Position numbers and translations under genes: made by a program. Shown here one piece after another: positions 23,343-35,338 of a DNA stretch of 64,000 nt. The stretch comes from Diphasiastrum complanatum. Taxonomy: Eukaryota > Streptophyta > Lycopodiopsida > Lycopodiales > Lycopodiaceae. Below the pieces are notes generated by a model, which made no database searches, was not told the origin of the DNA, and saw only the letters and a program-made list of their open reading frames with translations. The stretch spans positions 18,462,244 to 18,526,243 of the forward strand of contig CM055100.1 in NCBI GenBank assembly GCA_029204225.1, given 5' to 3'. Numbering within the stretch: position 1 is the first letter of the stretch; every line of letters begins with the position of its first letter.

Positions 23343-26300
23343 TAATACATATTGACCCAAGGTCCCCCACCCTCGTGAGAATTTGACTTTTTTTCCCAGC
23401 TAAAAAATCCTCGTAAGGGATGACCCTTTCACACTCTCAGACAATTCATTGTCAAGTGCACTTATAAGACAATCTCATTCATAGCACCTTTTTTGCGCAA
23501 CAAGGCTTGATAACGAAAATTGGTGTCAAGACTTGAGAGAGAGCTCCAAAAATGCATGGGTTTATTTATTGGTGTCGAGAGCTTCAATGCACACGGGGTG
23601 AGTTGACAGTGATTCTATGGATAGACAGACTGCAACAAAGTGTTTGTCAATTGATGTATTCCGATCAACCTTATGGAGATTGGCCTAGTACTATTCTAAC
23701 AATATGTCACTAAGGGTGAAAAGGGGGCCTCACCCTCATCCAATAGTGAAGAGGTCTCCATCCAACTGGAGATATCATGGTAGCACCGTCAATCATGCCT
23801 TACCATTTTGGATGAGGATGGGGCCCCTACCTACACCCTCATCAACAATTAGGAATATGCTAATCCCTCTTATTCGCTCTCATCACATCTTTGCTTAGTT
23901 GAGGCCACCCTTATTTTAGACACAAAGATAATCTATGGGCACACAATTGCATGCTACTAAAAGGCGGGCATCTCAAGATTTAGACCTAGTTTTTAGAGAG
24001 CATTCGTTAATCTTCTAAAGTTGGCCGTAGCAAGTGAATTTGCTAGGAAATTTGACAAAGCTCAAAAAAAAAAATATCATGAACTGCCTTGTCCCCACAT
24101 GGTGAACTGCCTTGGCCCCACATGGTGAAGGCAATGTATCACGCTAGGCATGTTACTCCTAGTGTACCGTTATACACATGCTCTTTTCTTTATAGAGACG
24201 TCTCTCTTTCAAACTAAGTCTCCTCCTTCCTCTCAAGCATTGACGTGATTTTCTTTGCTTTCATCTCTCATTTAGTCTATCTGTTTGATCTAAAATTGTC
24301 TTTTCAAACTGGCCATTGGAATTGCATTAATGCCAGCAACTCAATCTAACCAAAAGCAATTTTGAGCACATGACAAAGGAACCTTGCCACACAATGGCAA
24401 CTCAAGTCAAGAAAAGAGGAAAAGCCATTTTTTCTCCTATGGCTCAATGTTAACCTTCTTAATGAATAAGAGAGACTTGCCTCGCCTTGCAAACTACAAA
24501 CACTCTAATTCAACTAGCTTATTATTTGAGAATAGATATATTGACTTTTAATCACATGTTACGGAGCAACACCTCCTCACCACTAAACAATCCAAAAGGT
24601 ATTTTTGAGCAAATTAGAGTATTTAAAACTACCCTATGTGAAAACAACTCCAACTCTTATGCCCCTACATTACTATAAGTAATTATATCAATATTCTATC
24701 TTTCAAAATAAAGTAGATATAAAATTAAATATTAAAAATTTGTTTACTTATTATGCCTTTACTTATTTTGGCATGCATACACGAATTATTTCAAGTTGCA
24801 AATGCCAAACGTGAAAACCTAAAGGGAGGAGGTTGGGTGCTCCTTAGGTGGAGGGATGTACTTTCCCTAATTGAAGCTACAAAACAAAATTGGGAAGCAA
24901 TGTAGGTCACATGCAATATGTGACTCTTTATGGGACTATCTACTTTTCAAGATGCCATGTTGGGAAAAGACTTGGCATTTGCAAGTTGCAAGATAGAATT
25001 CTTCTTTGACTTTAAGATAAAGGCGAAAAACTCGACAAAGAGAAAATTGAAAAGCAGACTTAAAATTTACTCTTTTCTTTGCAATGTATTGTTTTGAAAG
25101 TCATATTTAATATTTGGGTCTAAATTGCTAAAGCTTTTATTCTTAAATACACAAGAATATGCTCTAAGAAAGACATAGTTCAAAGCATAAGCTTAAATCC
25201 ACTTGCTTTTCTTGTTTGCAAGTTTGACAAGTACCCGCTAAACAAGCTCATTATATGAAATTTAAGGATAAGATGGTTTATAGAATAATTTGCAAGGTAC
25301 ATCTACACCTAAAATTCCAAGCTAAGTTGAGAAGAATTAAGAGCCAATGCACTTTCATGATTAGTAAAGGATTTACTTGGAAATACTCCTCGATATTGTT
25401 GATGAGCATTAAAAGTTTCAAAGGCTGTTATTCCTCAAGAAATACAAGTTGTTACCAATGAAGTGGCAACCCCTCATGGCATGTTGAGTCACTGTCCTTG
25501 AGTCGTTGACCTTCCACATCCATTACCCAATTGCCCTCATATGTCGTCCCATCATGGGCTTGTTATCATTCCCCAACACATGGCATGTCGCCCTTCCACT
25601 TCAATAGTCCCCTTACAACCCATTGCACCCGTTCTTATGCTTGGTCATGAATGGCACATTCCTTGGCTAGCCCTGGCCCTTTTTCACCAAGTGGGGACCA
25701 AGGCCAGGGGATCATTGTGAAAAAACATATAACAAGGAAATGGATTTGAAAAGAGAGTCTCCTTGTGGTTTAAGGCACATTTTCTCGACACAAAGAGAAT
25801 AATGTCTAAGCATCAGAGAAATGTACTTGGTTATAACTTGCATCCAACAAGCTTCTTGTGAACAATGACCATAGAGAACAAGTATCTACATAAAGACGCA
25901 ATCCTAAACATTGAAAGATCTATGTAAGATCTTTGTAGAAGTTGAATGAACTTGATGAGTGTAGTTTTCCATTATGGATAGAGAGAAACTTCGACAAAAG
26001 CTTTTACCACTAGCGACAAAGGGCTTACTTAAATGAGAATGGCAAAATGCAAGTCACACCTTTTGTATTATGCATGCAAACATAGTGGCAAAAGCACATG
26101 ATTGCTTATGATCACAACAATATGGTGTCCATGGATGCACAACATTTGACACAAACAAATATTAGGTATAATGTGGTGCTTTATGTTTTGTATTATTTGT
26201 CTCTAGCTTCTAAAAAGCTCATATAACATTTTGTTTAAAAGTAGTATCAACTATTCACCATGCTTCTAGTTCGCTAACCCTTTTTAGAAAAATTGTCGAT

Positions 26301-26840
26301 ACAATAATGCAAATGCAAAAGCTCAAACAACAAATCTTATAAGTGGTCGAATGCCTTTGTTGTAGATGATGCCCAAGCAAAAATAAATGCCATAAGATAC
26401 CATAAACTTTTGACCTCAAAGCACTTGAATTTATTTATCATACCTCACTTAATTCCAACATGGGTATATATTGTGCCTTGGGCTATGTGGGAAAACAAAG
26501 TTTGTGTCTTTTATGTCTATGGCATGTGAAAAGGTCATAGCTGAAAAATGTGTATTTTAAATTCAAAAGTTTTGACAAAAGAAAATATGTATGGAGAAGA
26601 TTGGGTGAATGCATGGAGGCATCATTTTCCCTTGATTATTATACAAGTGTGTGCATTGAATCAACTCTATCGAGTGGTTTCTTAAAAAGAATGGATGGTT
26701 TCTTAGAAACTTATTTGCATGTCTAGGAAAAAGAATGTGCCTCTTTAGCTAATTATTTTAAAAAAGATTGGATGTGGAAAGAAATGATGGCCATGTGGGT
26801 TAGAACTACAAGAGATATATTGCATGCCAACCAGGAAAAA
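23343..26840. other. AT-rich intergenic DNA, no gene supported
   Basis: A tandem duplication of 24-25 bp (GAACTGCCTTGKCCCCACATGG) is at 24077-24127. No ORF over 70 codons matches a family I know. A weak stretch at 26650-26800 with in-frame stops could be transposase debris. The whole interval looks like old, unrecognisable repeat DNA. Confidence 0.35.
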
Positions 26841-26849
26841 AATGCAATA

Positions 26850-27250
26850 AATATTGTTCAAATGAACAATTAGTTGACATTTTCATTAAGCCACTTATCA
26901 TAAAAAAGTTTGATAAGTTTAGATCAAAACTTTCTGTACTTAAAGTTTGTTAACTTGATGTTGTGTATATGAGTATATGAAAAGTAGATTCTACTTTTAT
27001 GGAGAGAGTTAGAATAAAAGTAGGACTATTGTGTTAGTGTACTGTGGGTCCGATCAGTGGATTAGGACCAGTTGGCCTAGCCACAAGGCAAGTCGACGAG
27101 ACACGTGTCCTTCCAACAACAACATGGGCCCTGCATGGGTTTCCAAAGAAGAAATTATAGGTACAATGTAATTTAAAATTTGAAAAATATAGTTGCTATG
27201 AGAGCTTGTGGTGGGAGAGTGCTTTCTGTGTACGTTGTTGTGTTTGATGA
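26850..27250 (+). pseudogene. Ty1/copia pol C-terminus and following 3' LTR fragment
   Basis: The + strand reads CSNEQLVDIFIKPLI, then KFDKFRSKLSVLKVC-stop (about 26853-26952). This is the standard end of the copia RNase H domain (N-E-Q-.-A-D-I-.-T-K-P-L, then K-F...R..L). The rest of pol is not recognisable upstream. What follows should be the element's 3' untranslated region and LTR, but no border could be set. Confidence 0.7.
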
Positions 27251-27434
27251 TCTATGATTCTATTTTAAGCAAATTTTAACTCCTCCAAGTGTTGATCTTC
27301 ATAAGAGCTTGATATTCATGATCCATTGCTTAGATCCATTCCTTTTGCCTTGCTTCCTCTACACAAGTAGTTTCATCAAAGAAGTTAGGAAAACAAAAAT
27401 TGTACCCTCTACAATTGTCTTACCCTTCTCATCA

Positions 27435-28560
27435 TATGTGAGTCTTGTTGGTTTTGTCTTTGCCTTGATGTCCCCCTCGAGTTTTGAATTTTAGAAGCCC
27501 CTTCATCAACTCCATCCAAAGAACCATCACCATCATCAAGAATGTTCGATCTATTCTCAACAACAACATCAACCTTTGGAACATTTCCTTCATAAAAATG
27601 ACATCCCTACTTATGACCACTTTTCTCGGTGAATGAATGTAGACTTTGTATGCTTTACTTAATTCAATATATCCAAAAAAAAATACGCTTCTTTGATGAA
27701 GGATCCTCTTTAATCCTATTATCAAGTGTGATGTGGCATAGAAAGTACATCCAAAGATTTTGAAAAACTTGACACTCGGCCTCCTACCAAAAAGAGATTC
27801 AAAAGGTGTCTTACCATCCAATGGTGCACTCGGTCACCTATTACAAAGATAGTTTGCACATATCAAAGCGTCACCCCAAAAGAATTTAGGAAGATTGGTA
27901 CTTAACCTCATAGCTTTGGCTCCCTCACACAAAGTTTGATTCTTCCTCTTGACCACTCCATTTTGTTGTGGAGTCCATGGGATTGAAAGTTCTCTCTTGG
28001 TCCCATGTGCATCACAAAAATCTTTGAATTTGGTTAATATTTACTCACCACCATTATTCAACCTCAAGCATTTAATTGTTGTGTTGAATTGGTTCTGCCT
28101 TGCATTCTTGAACTTGACAACCACATCAAACACCTCATCTTTGCTTTTTAGAAGATATATCCAAGTAGATATACTAAAACCAACAATGAAAGTGACATAC
28201 ATCTTAGCTCCTCCATTGCTAATTGTACTAGTATTATGTATGTCCAAATGTACTGATTGGAAAAGCTTACTAGATCTTGAGGCCCAATCTATTATAAGGT
28301 AGCTTATGTGACCTCTGGATAAAGCACAATGATTGATGATTTACAAACATGATTAATACTAGTAAGAGATTTAGGAAGACCAATGACCACTTCCCTTTTT
28401 GCCATCATCTCCAATGCCTTGGAGTTTATATTGATAAAATTTACAAAAAAATTGAACCCCCTGTAATAATCAAATCTCCACGTACAAAACAATGAACACT
28501 ATATTTGAATCTTGCCTTATATATCACTGAACTAAATTTGTTGAGATTGAAATTTCTACA
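27435..28560 (-). pseudogene. Ty1/copia polyprotein fragment (GAG-pre-integrase and integrase)
   Basis: On the minus strand, in order: a GAG-pre-integrase region with REVVIGLPKSLTSINHVC (about 28415-28350), the integrase core start VHLDIHNTSTISNGGAKMY (about 28250), a PQQNGVVKRKNQTL-type block (about 27985-27945), FFWGDALICANYLCNR (27885-27835), and the C-terminal PFESLFGRRPSVKFFKIFGC block (27810-27750). Several stops and frame changes occur. Protease and reverse transcriptase are absent. A different copia family from those at 34-39 kb and 61-64 kb, judging by sequence. Confidence 0.85.
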
Positions 28561-29030
28561 GACATCACTTAGTCCTTCTTGACAAGAAACCCTTTGAACC
28601 CTTTGTTTTATAGCATAACAAGGTATTAATAAGCTGAATATATTCTTACAGTACATAAAGTGAAGCAAGTTTTAAGACACCTAGCTATTACTTGCCACCA
28701 TCCCACCAAACAAACACAAGTTGGTATAGTTATAGTGAGGAAGACATGCGTCATAGTTGAGCATCAGTTGTTATCCATGTCCAGACCAAGATTCACTACA
28801 TACTAGCTTAAATAAAATGTTTGATAAATAGTCCAATCTTCCCTACCAATAATTTAACTTGTAATAGGTCTTGTCCTAATAACATTGTATAGTGGCAAAT
28901 GCCATATTAATCAGCATTTAGGCAAAAAAATCCTAACATTACCATACAATAGTGTTACAACATCAAAATAAGCAGCCGTAATCATTCACTAAAGTGAAAA
29001 AGGTCTGGTTTGGTCATAGATGTTGGTATC
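28557..29030. repeat. dispersed repeat, copy 2
   Basis: Related to 626-905; see that entry for shared blocks. It begins where the copia fragment stops on its right side. It may therefore be either the next part of a larger composite repeat or the sequence into which the copia fragment was inserted. Confidence 0.6.
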
Positions 29031-29860
29031 AAGGCCCATCCATGACATTCTTTACCAAATGGTACCATGAGTATGCATGGTAGCCAAGAGATACTATGAT
29101 GTCTTGCATGGGCAAATCCATGCCATTCAAACTAATATAGGTAAATCCTGCCATTCAGATTCAACAAGACCAAGACCGATTCAAACCGAGAAATGCAAAA
29201 ACAAACCTTTTGTGCAATCTTACTACATAGATTGAGGTAAATAGTGAGGCATAGGTGTACTAGTCTATATTAGGGTAAATCTATACCAAACTTACCCAGA
29301 AGACTAGTAAGCAGTTACATTGTCTTATACAAGTACGAAATATTCTGAGCATATCCATGCTTTCCAGACCTATCTACCTAGCATGCCCTCAATCAAACTA
29401 TGGACATTAAAAGCAATCTAAAGTTTTATAAACATATGTTTCTTTTAACCAAAAGTTAGGGTTTTCATATAGTCATTGTCTCTTATCTTAACAAAGTACA
29501 ATATGTTTGGAAAAACCAAAATCTGTTTGATTTGTTTGTGTGGAAACCGTCAAAGTATAGTGGTTTAATAGCAACAACACTAATCCTATCACTTGAGAAA
29601 AAGTGGTTAGGTTTTAAACCCCAGAACAAATAAGAAAGTGTAGAAAGTTTTTGTGTCAAAATGTTCTCCAAACATGTAGTCATAGTTGGTTATATGTAAA
29701 AAAACATGTTTAATGTAATACCTAAATTCATGTAGAGGATTCATCTTGAGAAGTAGTCATACTTGTTTTCTTAGAGTAGTATGTAGAACACCCATTTGTG
29801 TCCAAATAACAAGTTAATGGCTATAGTATTCCAGTTTGGATCTGCATATTCTCTAGTAAT
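29031..29860. other. no gene seen
   Basis: AT-rich DNA with no ORF, repeat border or RNA gene that I can support. Confidence 0.3.
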
Positions 29861-31574
29861 TCATGTACTCCTAGTAACATCTTTTGCCATTTTCATGCAG
29901 TACAAACAAGGGTGTTTAGATGTAGCACCGTGAGAGACATTATACATGCATTTCAATGTTTTCAAATCACCTGTTAAGTGCCATTCAACATTGAAGTCTA
30001 CAACTCCTGGAACATTGAGAAATCCTCTATTCATATGGTCCTTGATGATCCTAGAGTAAGATGTCCTAGAGAATATCCATGATAATATGTCCCGATCCTC
30101 CTTCAGCACCTGTCCAAAGAACTAATCAAACTTAGTTTACTATGAATTAATACTATCTATTGAATTTAATGTAATAATGAGGATAGTTGCCAACCATCAT
30201 ATATCATTTTTGGACTGGACACTGAATCTGAAATCTTCTTAGTCCACTGTTTGTGATAGTGCACCATTCATGAGAGTTTTACTAACCCTCTTCATCTTCT
30301 ATCCTTTCACAATTTCTGACTCATCTAACTTAAGTACTATGATTATTTTGTCATTCACCTTTTCAAAGGTTATATCATAGAATGTGACGATGTATCTCAG
30401 CAAGTAGTTTAGATCAACAAATAAGTTGTTTGATGAACTATAGGATATTGATCTTCCATCAGTTTCATACACCATCTTAATATGAAACAAAGTACCAATG
30501 ATCTTATGCATACCTATGTTTAATGTATCTCTCTCTTTCTTCAAGTGATATGACCTTGGGATTGGGACTTTTCTAATTCAAACTTGCTTAATAGCTTCTG
30601 TAATAAGTTTAAATATTGTTGCATATGCTTTTTTGCTAATACTTGAAAAATCACAAGCACCATGAACTATTGTCTTATCTAATTTTTTTTGAATGTCCAC
30701 CATCAAAGACTTTGTTATTTTGCACTTTACATTTGAACTCCTATTGTTCATCATGATACACTCAGTGGATTTGTCTATCAATATTGAGCCCAATGACATT
30801 CCAAGTGAAGCGTTGTCCTTAATATTATGAGGAGCTACTAATGTAGATCGGCAAAAAAAAACAGATACTTAGCATAATATTACTATAGCTGAAATAAATC
30901 CATATGTCATTGATCAAGTTACAAAAATCAGAATATGCTTACTTGAATGCACGAATCCTTCTATTTCGATAACCTCCTTTTGAAAGCATTTGAATATCCT
31001 TGCAACTTTGCCACTTTCATTTCTTATTTCCAGCCTTCTTCATAGCCAATTCCACATCCTTCAGTAATTGTAAGTTTTCGATTCGAATAGATTGTAAGAT
31101 TGATTGCATTTGCTCTTTGATATCGATTGTTATCTTATGTAATGATTCATTATTTCTTGTAAGTTGTTCATTTTCCTTTAAGGTCTTTTGGAGAAGACAA
31201 TCTTTATTCTGACAATAAGAGGATATCTATATTAACTCACATTCTAAAAATTGAATTTTTTTTCATATAACACTGTTTTCCATGGTTTTTCAATCTCTTA
31301 CAATATCCTAGTAATCCGGTATGCCCATTGCATATCCATGTAACTAGATGAGTTATTGAAGAGAATGTAGGATGAGTCAAAGTGCTTGGATCTTGAAGAT
31401 ATAATGTTCCATCTGTCCACAAATCCAAGTTTTTGCCCTATAACGAGAACGATCCTTAGCAAATATTTGAATTCCTTTGCCTCCTCTTCTCTGCAAAGGT
31501 GCCAAATCAGTAGGGATATCCAAATATAGATGATACAATGTCGTCAGAATAAACAATAAAGTAATCTGAATCAA
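29861..31574 (-). pseudogene. degraded transposase-like gene
   Basis: Four minus-strand open blocks appear to be exons or pieces of one gene. From upstream: 31574-31237 with CNGHTGLLGYCKRLKNHGKQ, a possible zinc-binding segment; 30799-30578 ending KKAYATIFKLITEAIKQV; 30544-30299 with NDKIIIVLKLDESEIVKG; and 30109-29861 with HLTGDLKTLKCMYNVSHGAT followed by KHPCLYC. The G-D-x-K...GA....PC.WC/YC arrangement and a preceding K-I-x-I-x-L-x-x-D strand recall a transposase family I know mainly from animals and protists. The name cannot be fixed from memory. Inference only, and the gene is broken into pieces with stops between them. Confidence 0.4.
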
Positions 31575-31964
31575 AGTACTAAGAATCGATTTTTCAAAAC
31601 AAAAAAAAAATACTCATCCTTTATAATATTATTATATTCTGTACCATCAATCCATTCTCCATGCTTTCAGCCTGATTCAAATTTGGAAATAGCGCTCATA
31701 TTTTTGGTCCAGTAGGTAGTTGGCGCTCATATTTGAAGATGGCGCTCATATTTTCATTCTAGTGGAGGGAATGCATATTCATACATTTTGCTTATTTCCC
31801 TGATTCGAACTTGGGGATGGCAGTCATATTCTAGATCCAATGAGAAAATTGCACTCTTCGTAACCAATGGAGGGAATGTATTTTCGAATTTAGACAAGTT
31901 AGACTATGAACAATTTAGAGTTCTTAACTGTGACTATAGACACTATGGTTAGAGTTGGGGAGGC
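31575..31964. other. no gene; short internal repeats
   Basis: Contains three GGCGCTCATATTT-type repeats between about 31690 and 31755 and a purine-rich GAGTTGGGGAGG stretch just before 31965 that could be a polypurine tract. Confidence 0.4.
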
Positions 31965-32487
31965 TGTTATGTCCATGGCCAGTAAGTAGGATTCAGTATA
32001 CTCCTAGTCTTGGATACATAGTACTCTAGTAAATCAAGCTGTTAGTTATGCCACGTCATAATGGATGTGACCCGAAAGTAGTTAATATCCTTGTGAGGCC
32101 TAGAACACACTAAATGGAGTTTAAACAATGTATGAGATAGTGTATGCATGTGTAGAGTTATCAATAACAATTCTATGAATAGTTGGTCCATGCTTAGGAC
32201 TCTATTCTAGGTGAATCTATGTGTAGAGAACTTAGGGCTATGCATGGCTATGTGCCCAGGTTGCTTTTGGCTCTATATATTGAGGCCAAACTCGTCCTAC
32301 TCCTCATTGTGGTCATTGATTCATTGCCAGGGTTTCACTCTACCTTCATGCTTCTTATTCCTTGGCTTGGGGTTGAAGCTTCTAGAGTTGATTGGTTGCT
32401 TTTACTTGGTCGGGTGGTTGCTCCATAGTGTGTTTTCCATTGTGTTTTGTCTTGTAAGCAGGATCTTAGGGAGCTTCCCTTATATTC
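31965..32487 (+). repeat. LTR-like segment flanked by PPT-like and PBS-like sequence
   Basis: It starts TGTTATGTCC right after GTTGGGGAGGC. It is followed by GTATCAGAGCAAGG (32490), which resembles the plant tRNA-Met primer-binding site GTATCAGAGC. Its first 150 bp also match 58122-58270, which likewise follows a purine-rich stretch. The combination marks an LTR family, but no partner LTR with a target duplication was found, so the right border is an estimate. Confidence 0.5.
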
Positions 32488-34020
32488 GTATCAGAGCAAG
32501 GCTTACGAAGATTGGAGAACATGGAGAAGGGCTACCTTTCGTCGAAATTTTGGATTGGATCATTGGAATTCTCTTCCAAGGTGGATATCAATGGTGCAAG
32601 TGGGTGTACTATCACGGCTTCAATTTGCATGTTGCTAAGATCTATTATTCTTGGGATTCTTTGTGGTTTTATGGAGAATTGTCCTTGAAGGCCAATTTGT
32701 GATGTTTTTTTGGAGCTTTTTCTTGTGTAGATCAAATCTTTGGTAGATCTAAATTTTCCAGCAAGTGTACTTTTGTTTTACGGTTCATTAATGATGAAGT
32801 TAATGATGCATGTCGGTCCTTTCCAATGATTTATAATTCTAGGCTATGTTTTGGTCAAAATTGCTTGGTTTTTCATGTTTTTTGACACAAAGTAGATAGT
32901 AAGAACCAAAATCCAATAAGATCAGACCAATTAGATGATTATAATTTTGTAAATTGGTTTGCATGTATTAGAGAAAGAGTTGCATGTCATGAATTTCCAC
33001 TTTATTGTGATGGAAAAACTGGAAAATAGTAAAAAAATCATCATTTTTTTTGTTTTTTCATTAAGTTGGATAGTAGGTGGCTGTAAAACACCATGTAGAG
33101 CTTGTAAAGAGGTGGACCAAAGTCTTTTGAAGCTTTTCCTAAATCTAGAACCAAAAAATCCAGCAATTGAACTTGTAGGAAGTCAAAAAAGTACAAAAAA
33201 TGACCATTATTGGTGATTTTTGGGGGATGGATCTCTCCAAATCCATAAGGAGATCATTATGGAATTATTTATAGCATGATTAAAATTTCTTTTTACCTTC
33301 TTAGCAAGCTATCAGACCTGTAAAATGATGGTCGGTGGCTTATGCACCATCTCCATCAAGTTTGAAGCTATTTTGACTTCTACAAATAAAGAAATCTTCG
33401 TTCTTAGCCTATACTGCATCTTAGGATCAGTATGAATGCCTCATGGAAGTCTAATTGATTGTTTAAGACTGTTGGTAGCATCAATTTTGGGCTAGAATGG
33501 GTGCTTGCACGTTTTTGCATAATTTTGTCTTTTGGAAATGCGCCTTACTATAGACTTTACGACACTCTAATATTGCACGTGTGAAGCCTAGGTGATAGGA
33601 TGATGTGGCAAGCATCTTGTTCACTTGGTCTCCCTCTGTACTGAGCTTTACAGCACCTGATTTGGTGTCCTGTATCCAAAGTTATGATCATCTGAAATTT
33701 TGCAGTTTTGTGAGTAAAATTGGCAAAATCTGAAATTGTTCTGATTGCATGCCAGTCATTTCCCTAATTTTTAGTACTGCGCTTGCATAGATTAGTTGCA
33801 TGTTGATTCTCAAAGTGATTTTGACATGCATGAGGGATTTACAATTGATTTGAGTGGTCATACGCATGTGCTTTGACAGTTGGGTCACAAATCAGTGTTA
33901 ATGGCTGACAAATTCCGTAAAATTGAAGTTTACGTAAAAAATTCCGTAATAATGTTTGTGACTGATGTAGTGTGCTTTGCATGTCAGTTTGACATTGGGT
34001 TAGTAACATTAGGAATAGTA
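32488..34020. other. no gene seen; probable internal remnant of the preceding LTR element
   Basis: The ORF at 32211-32702 crosses the LTR-like border and is not a known protein. The rest is AT-rich without recognisable gag or pol. Confidence 0.3.
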
Positions 34021-34206
34021 ATTTTATGAATATAGATCAGTAGTACCTGACTACCCTCTGGAGGATTGTAGGAGTGTTTCAACTGGCAGTGCCCAGCGAA
34101 CACATCTGAACTCCATCCGAATCTCGAAAGAGAGTCGCGAATGTTTCGTGAATTTTCTTCTCACAATTCTCATCATTCGTATCGGAGCACCGCTCGACTC
34201 CCAACA
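34020..34206 (+). repeat. left terminal repeat of the copia element
   Basis: Shares about 185 bp with 39371-39557, including GATCAGTAGTACCTGACTAC and CCATCCGAATCTCGAAAGAG. It ends in CAACA. Its left end lacks a clear TG start or matching flank. Confidence 0.8.
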
Positions 34207-34324
34207 GTGGTATCAGAGCCACCCTGTCATATTTTAACATAGCCAAGAGGCTAGCAGATCCAGGAGGCCAAGCATTTAGACAATCAACCAAACAACAAGA
34301 AAAAAAAACAGACTTCAAGAAGCA

Positions 34325-35338
34325 ATGGCTTCAATCAGCAACATGCAGAACAAGATCTGCATATACTTAATTCTTCAGGATCTAACTTTCTAGCCTGGAA
34401 AGTTAAGACATCTTTGATACTCAAGGGCGAAGGACTCTTCCCATGGGTGGATGGCACAGAAGAAATGCCTACGACAACAGACAAGGAGCTATGCGAATGG
34501 AGGGAAAAAAATGACAAGGCAGTAGCCTTGCTATCATCTTCCATTGAAGATAGCCTTACACTTGACCTGGCTACACTCTCCAAAGCTAAGGAGATGTGGG
34601 ATACACTGCTCACAAGATTTCAGACGAAATCAAGAAGTCAGATTATGATGCTGGAAGATCAGTTGACGAATCTGCAGTGGGATGGAAAAGACCTCACCTC
34701 TTTCGTGAGAAAGATGAAGGATCTGTTTCTATCACTACACAACTCAAGAGCAGAGAATGCAGTATCAGCTGAGAAGCAGCTCACATATCTGTTGAGAGCC
34801 TTACCCAAATCTTTCCAAACGACACGAACCCTGCTCGTGAAAGATCCTACCATGGACCTCGAAAAGTCGATTGTTGAGATTCGAGAGGAAGTCGAGGCCA
34901 AAGAGCATCTTGATCACAAAGATGGTTCTAACCAGGCACTCTACAACAACAGAGAAAAATCAAAGAAACAGTTCAAGCCTAAGAGGGAGTCGAATCAGAG
35001 GCAGGATCGTGACCAGCAAGCAGAGGGGACCAGCAAAAGCAACTGGAAGACCAAAGGGAGGTCGAAATCACAAGATCTCGACAAGAAGACCTGCACGAGA
35101 TGCAGTAGATACCTGCTGGCTCAATCCCAAGATTAAGTGTATCCATTGCCATAACAAGGGTCATGCAGTCATGGATTGCCGCCAGAACCCAAGAAATAGA
35201 TCAGCACAGAATAGACAGGAGAACGATAATAGTCCTTCCTATGTCAAGGAGCCCAAGAGCTCGAAGATGGACAAAGAAAGACCGCCTACATCTGTGAAGA
35301 TGTGTGTGCAACATCAACATTTGACACACATGAGGTGA
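34325..35338 (+). pseudogene. copia Gag (UBN2-type) with zinc knuckle, frameshifted
   Basis: The frame beginning near 34358 gives SGSNFLAWKVKTSLILKGEG, the usual N-terminus of plant copia Gag, continuous with the open stretch 34414-35136. Near 35090 the frame changes. The +1 frame then encodes CIHCHNKGHAVMDC, a CX2CX4HX4C nucleocapsid knuckle (about 35138-35180). Another change near 35300 leads into the protease. An ATG at 34325 lies in a frame that stops early. So at least three frameshifts separate start, knuckle and pol. Confidence 0.8.

Noticed and set aside
26560-26800. FAR1/MULE-like transposase remnant
   Set aside because: Only a weak pattern with several stops in every frame; no diagnostic motif.
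32211-32702. 163-codon plus-strand ORF
   Set aside because: It spans an LTR-like segment and its primer-binding site and has no recognisable domain; most likely chance openness in LTR sequence.
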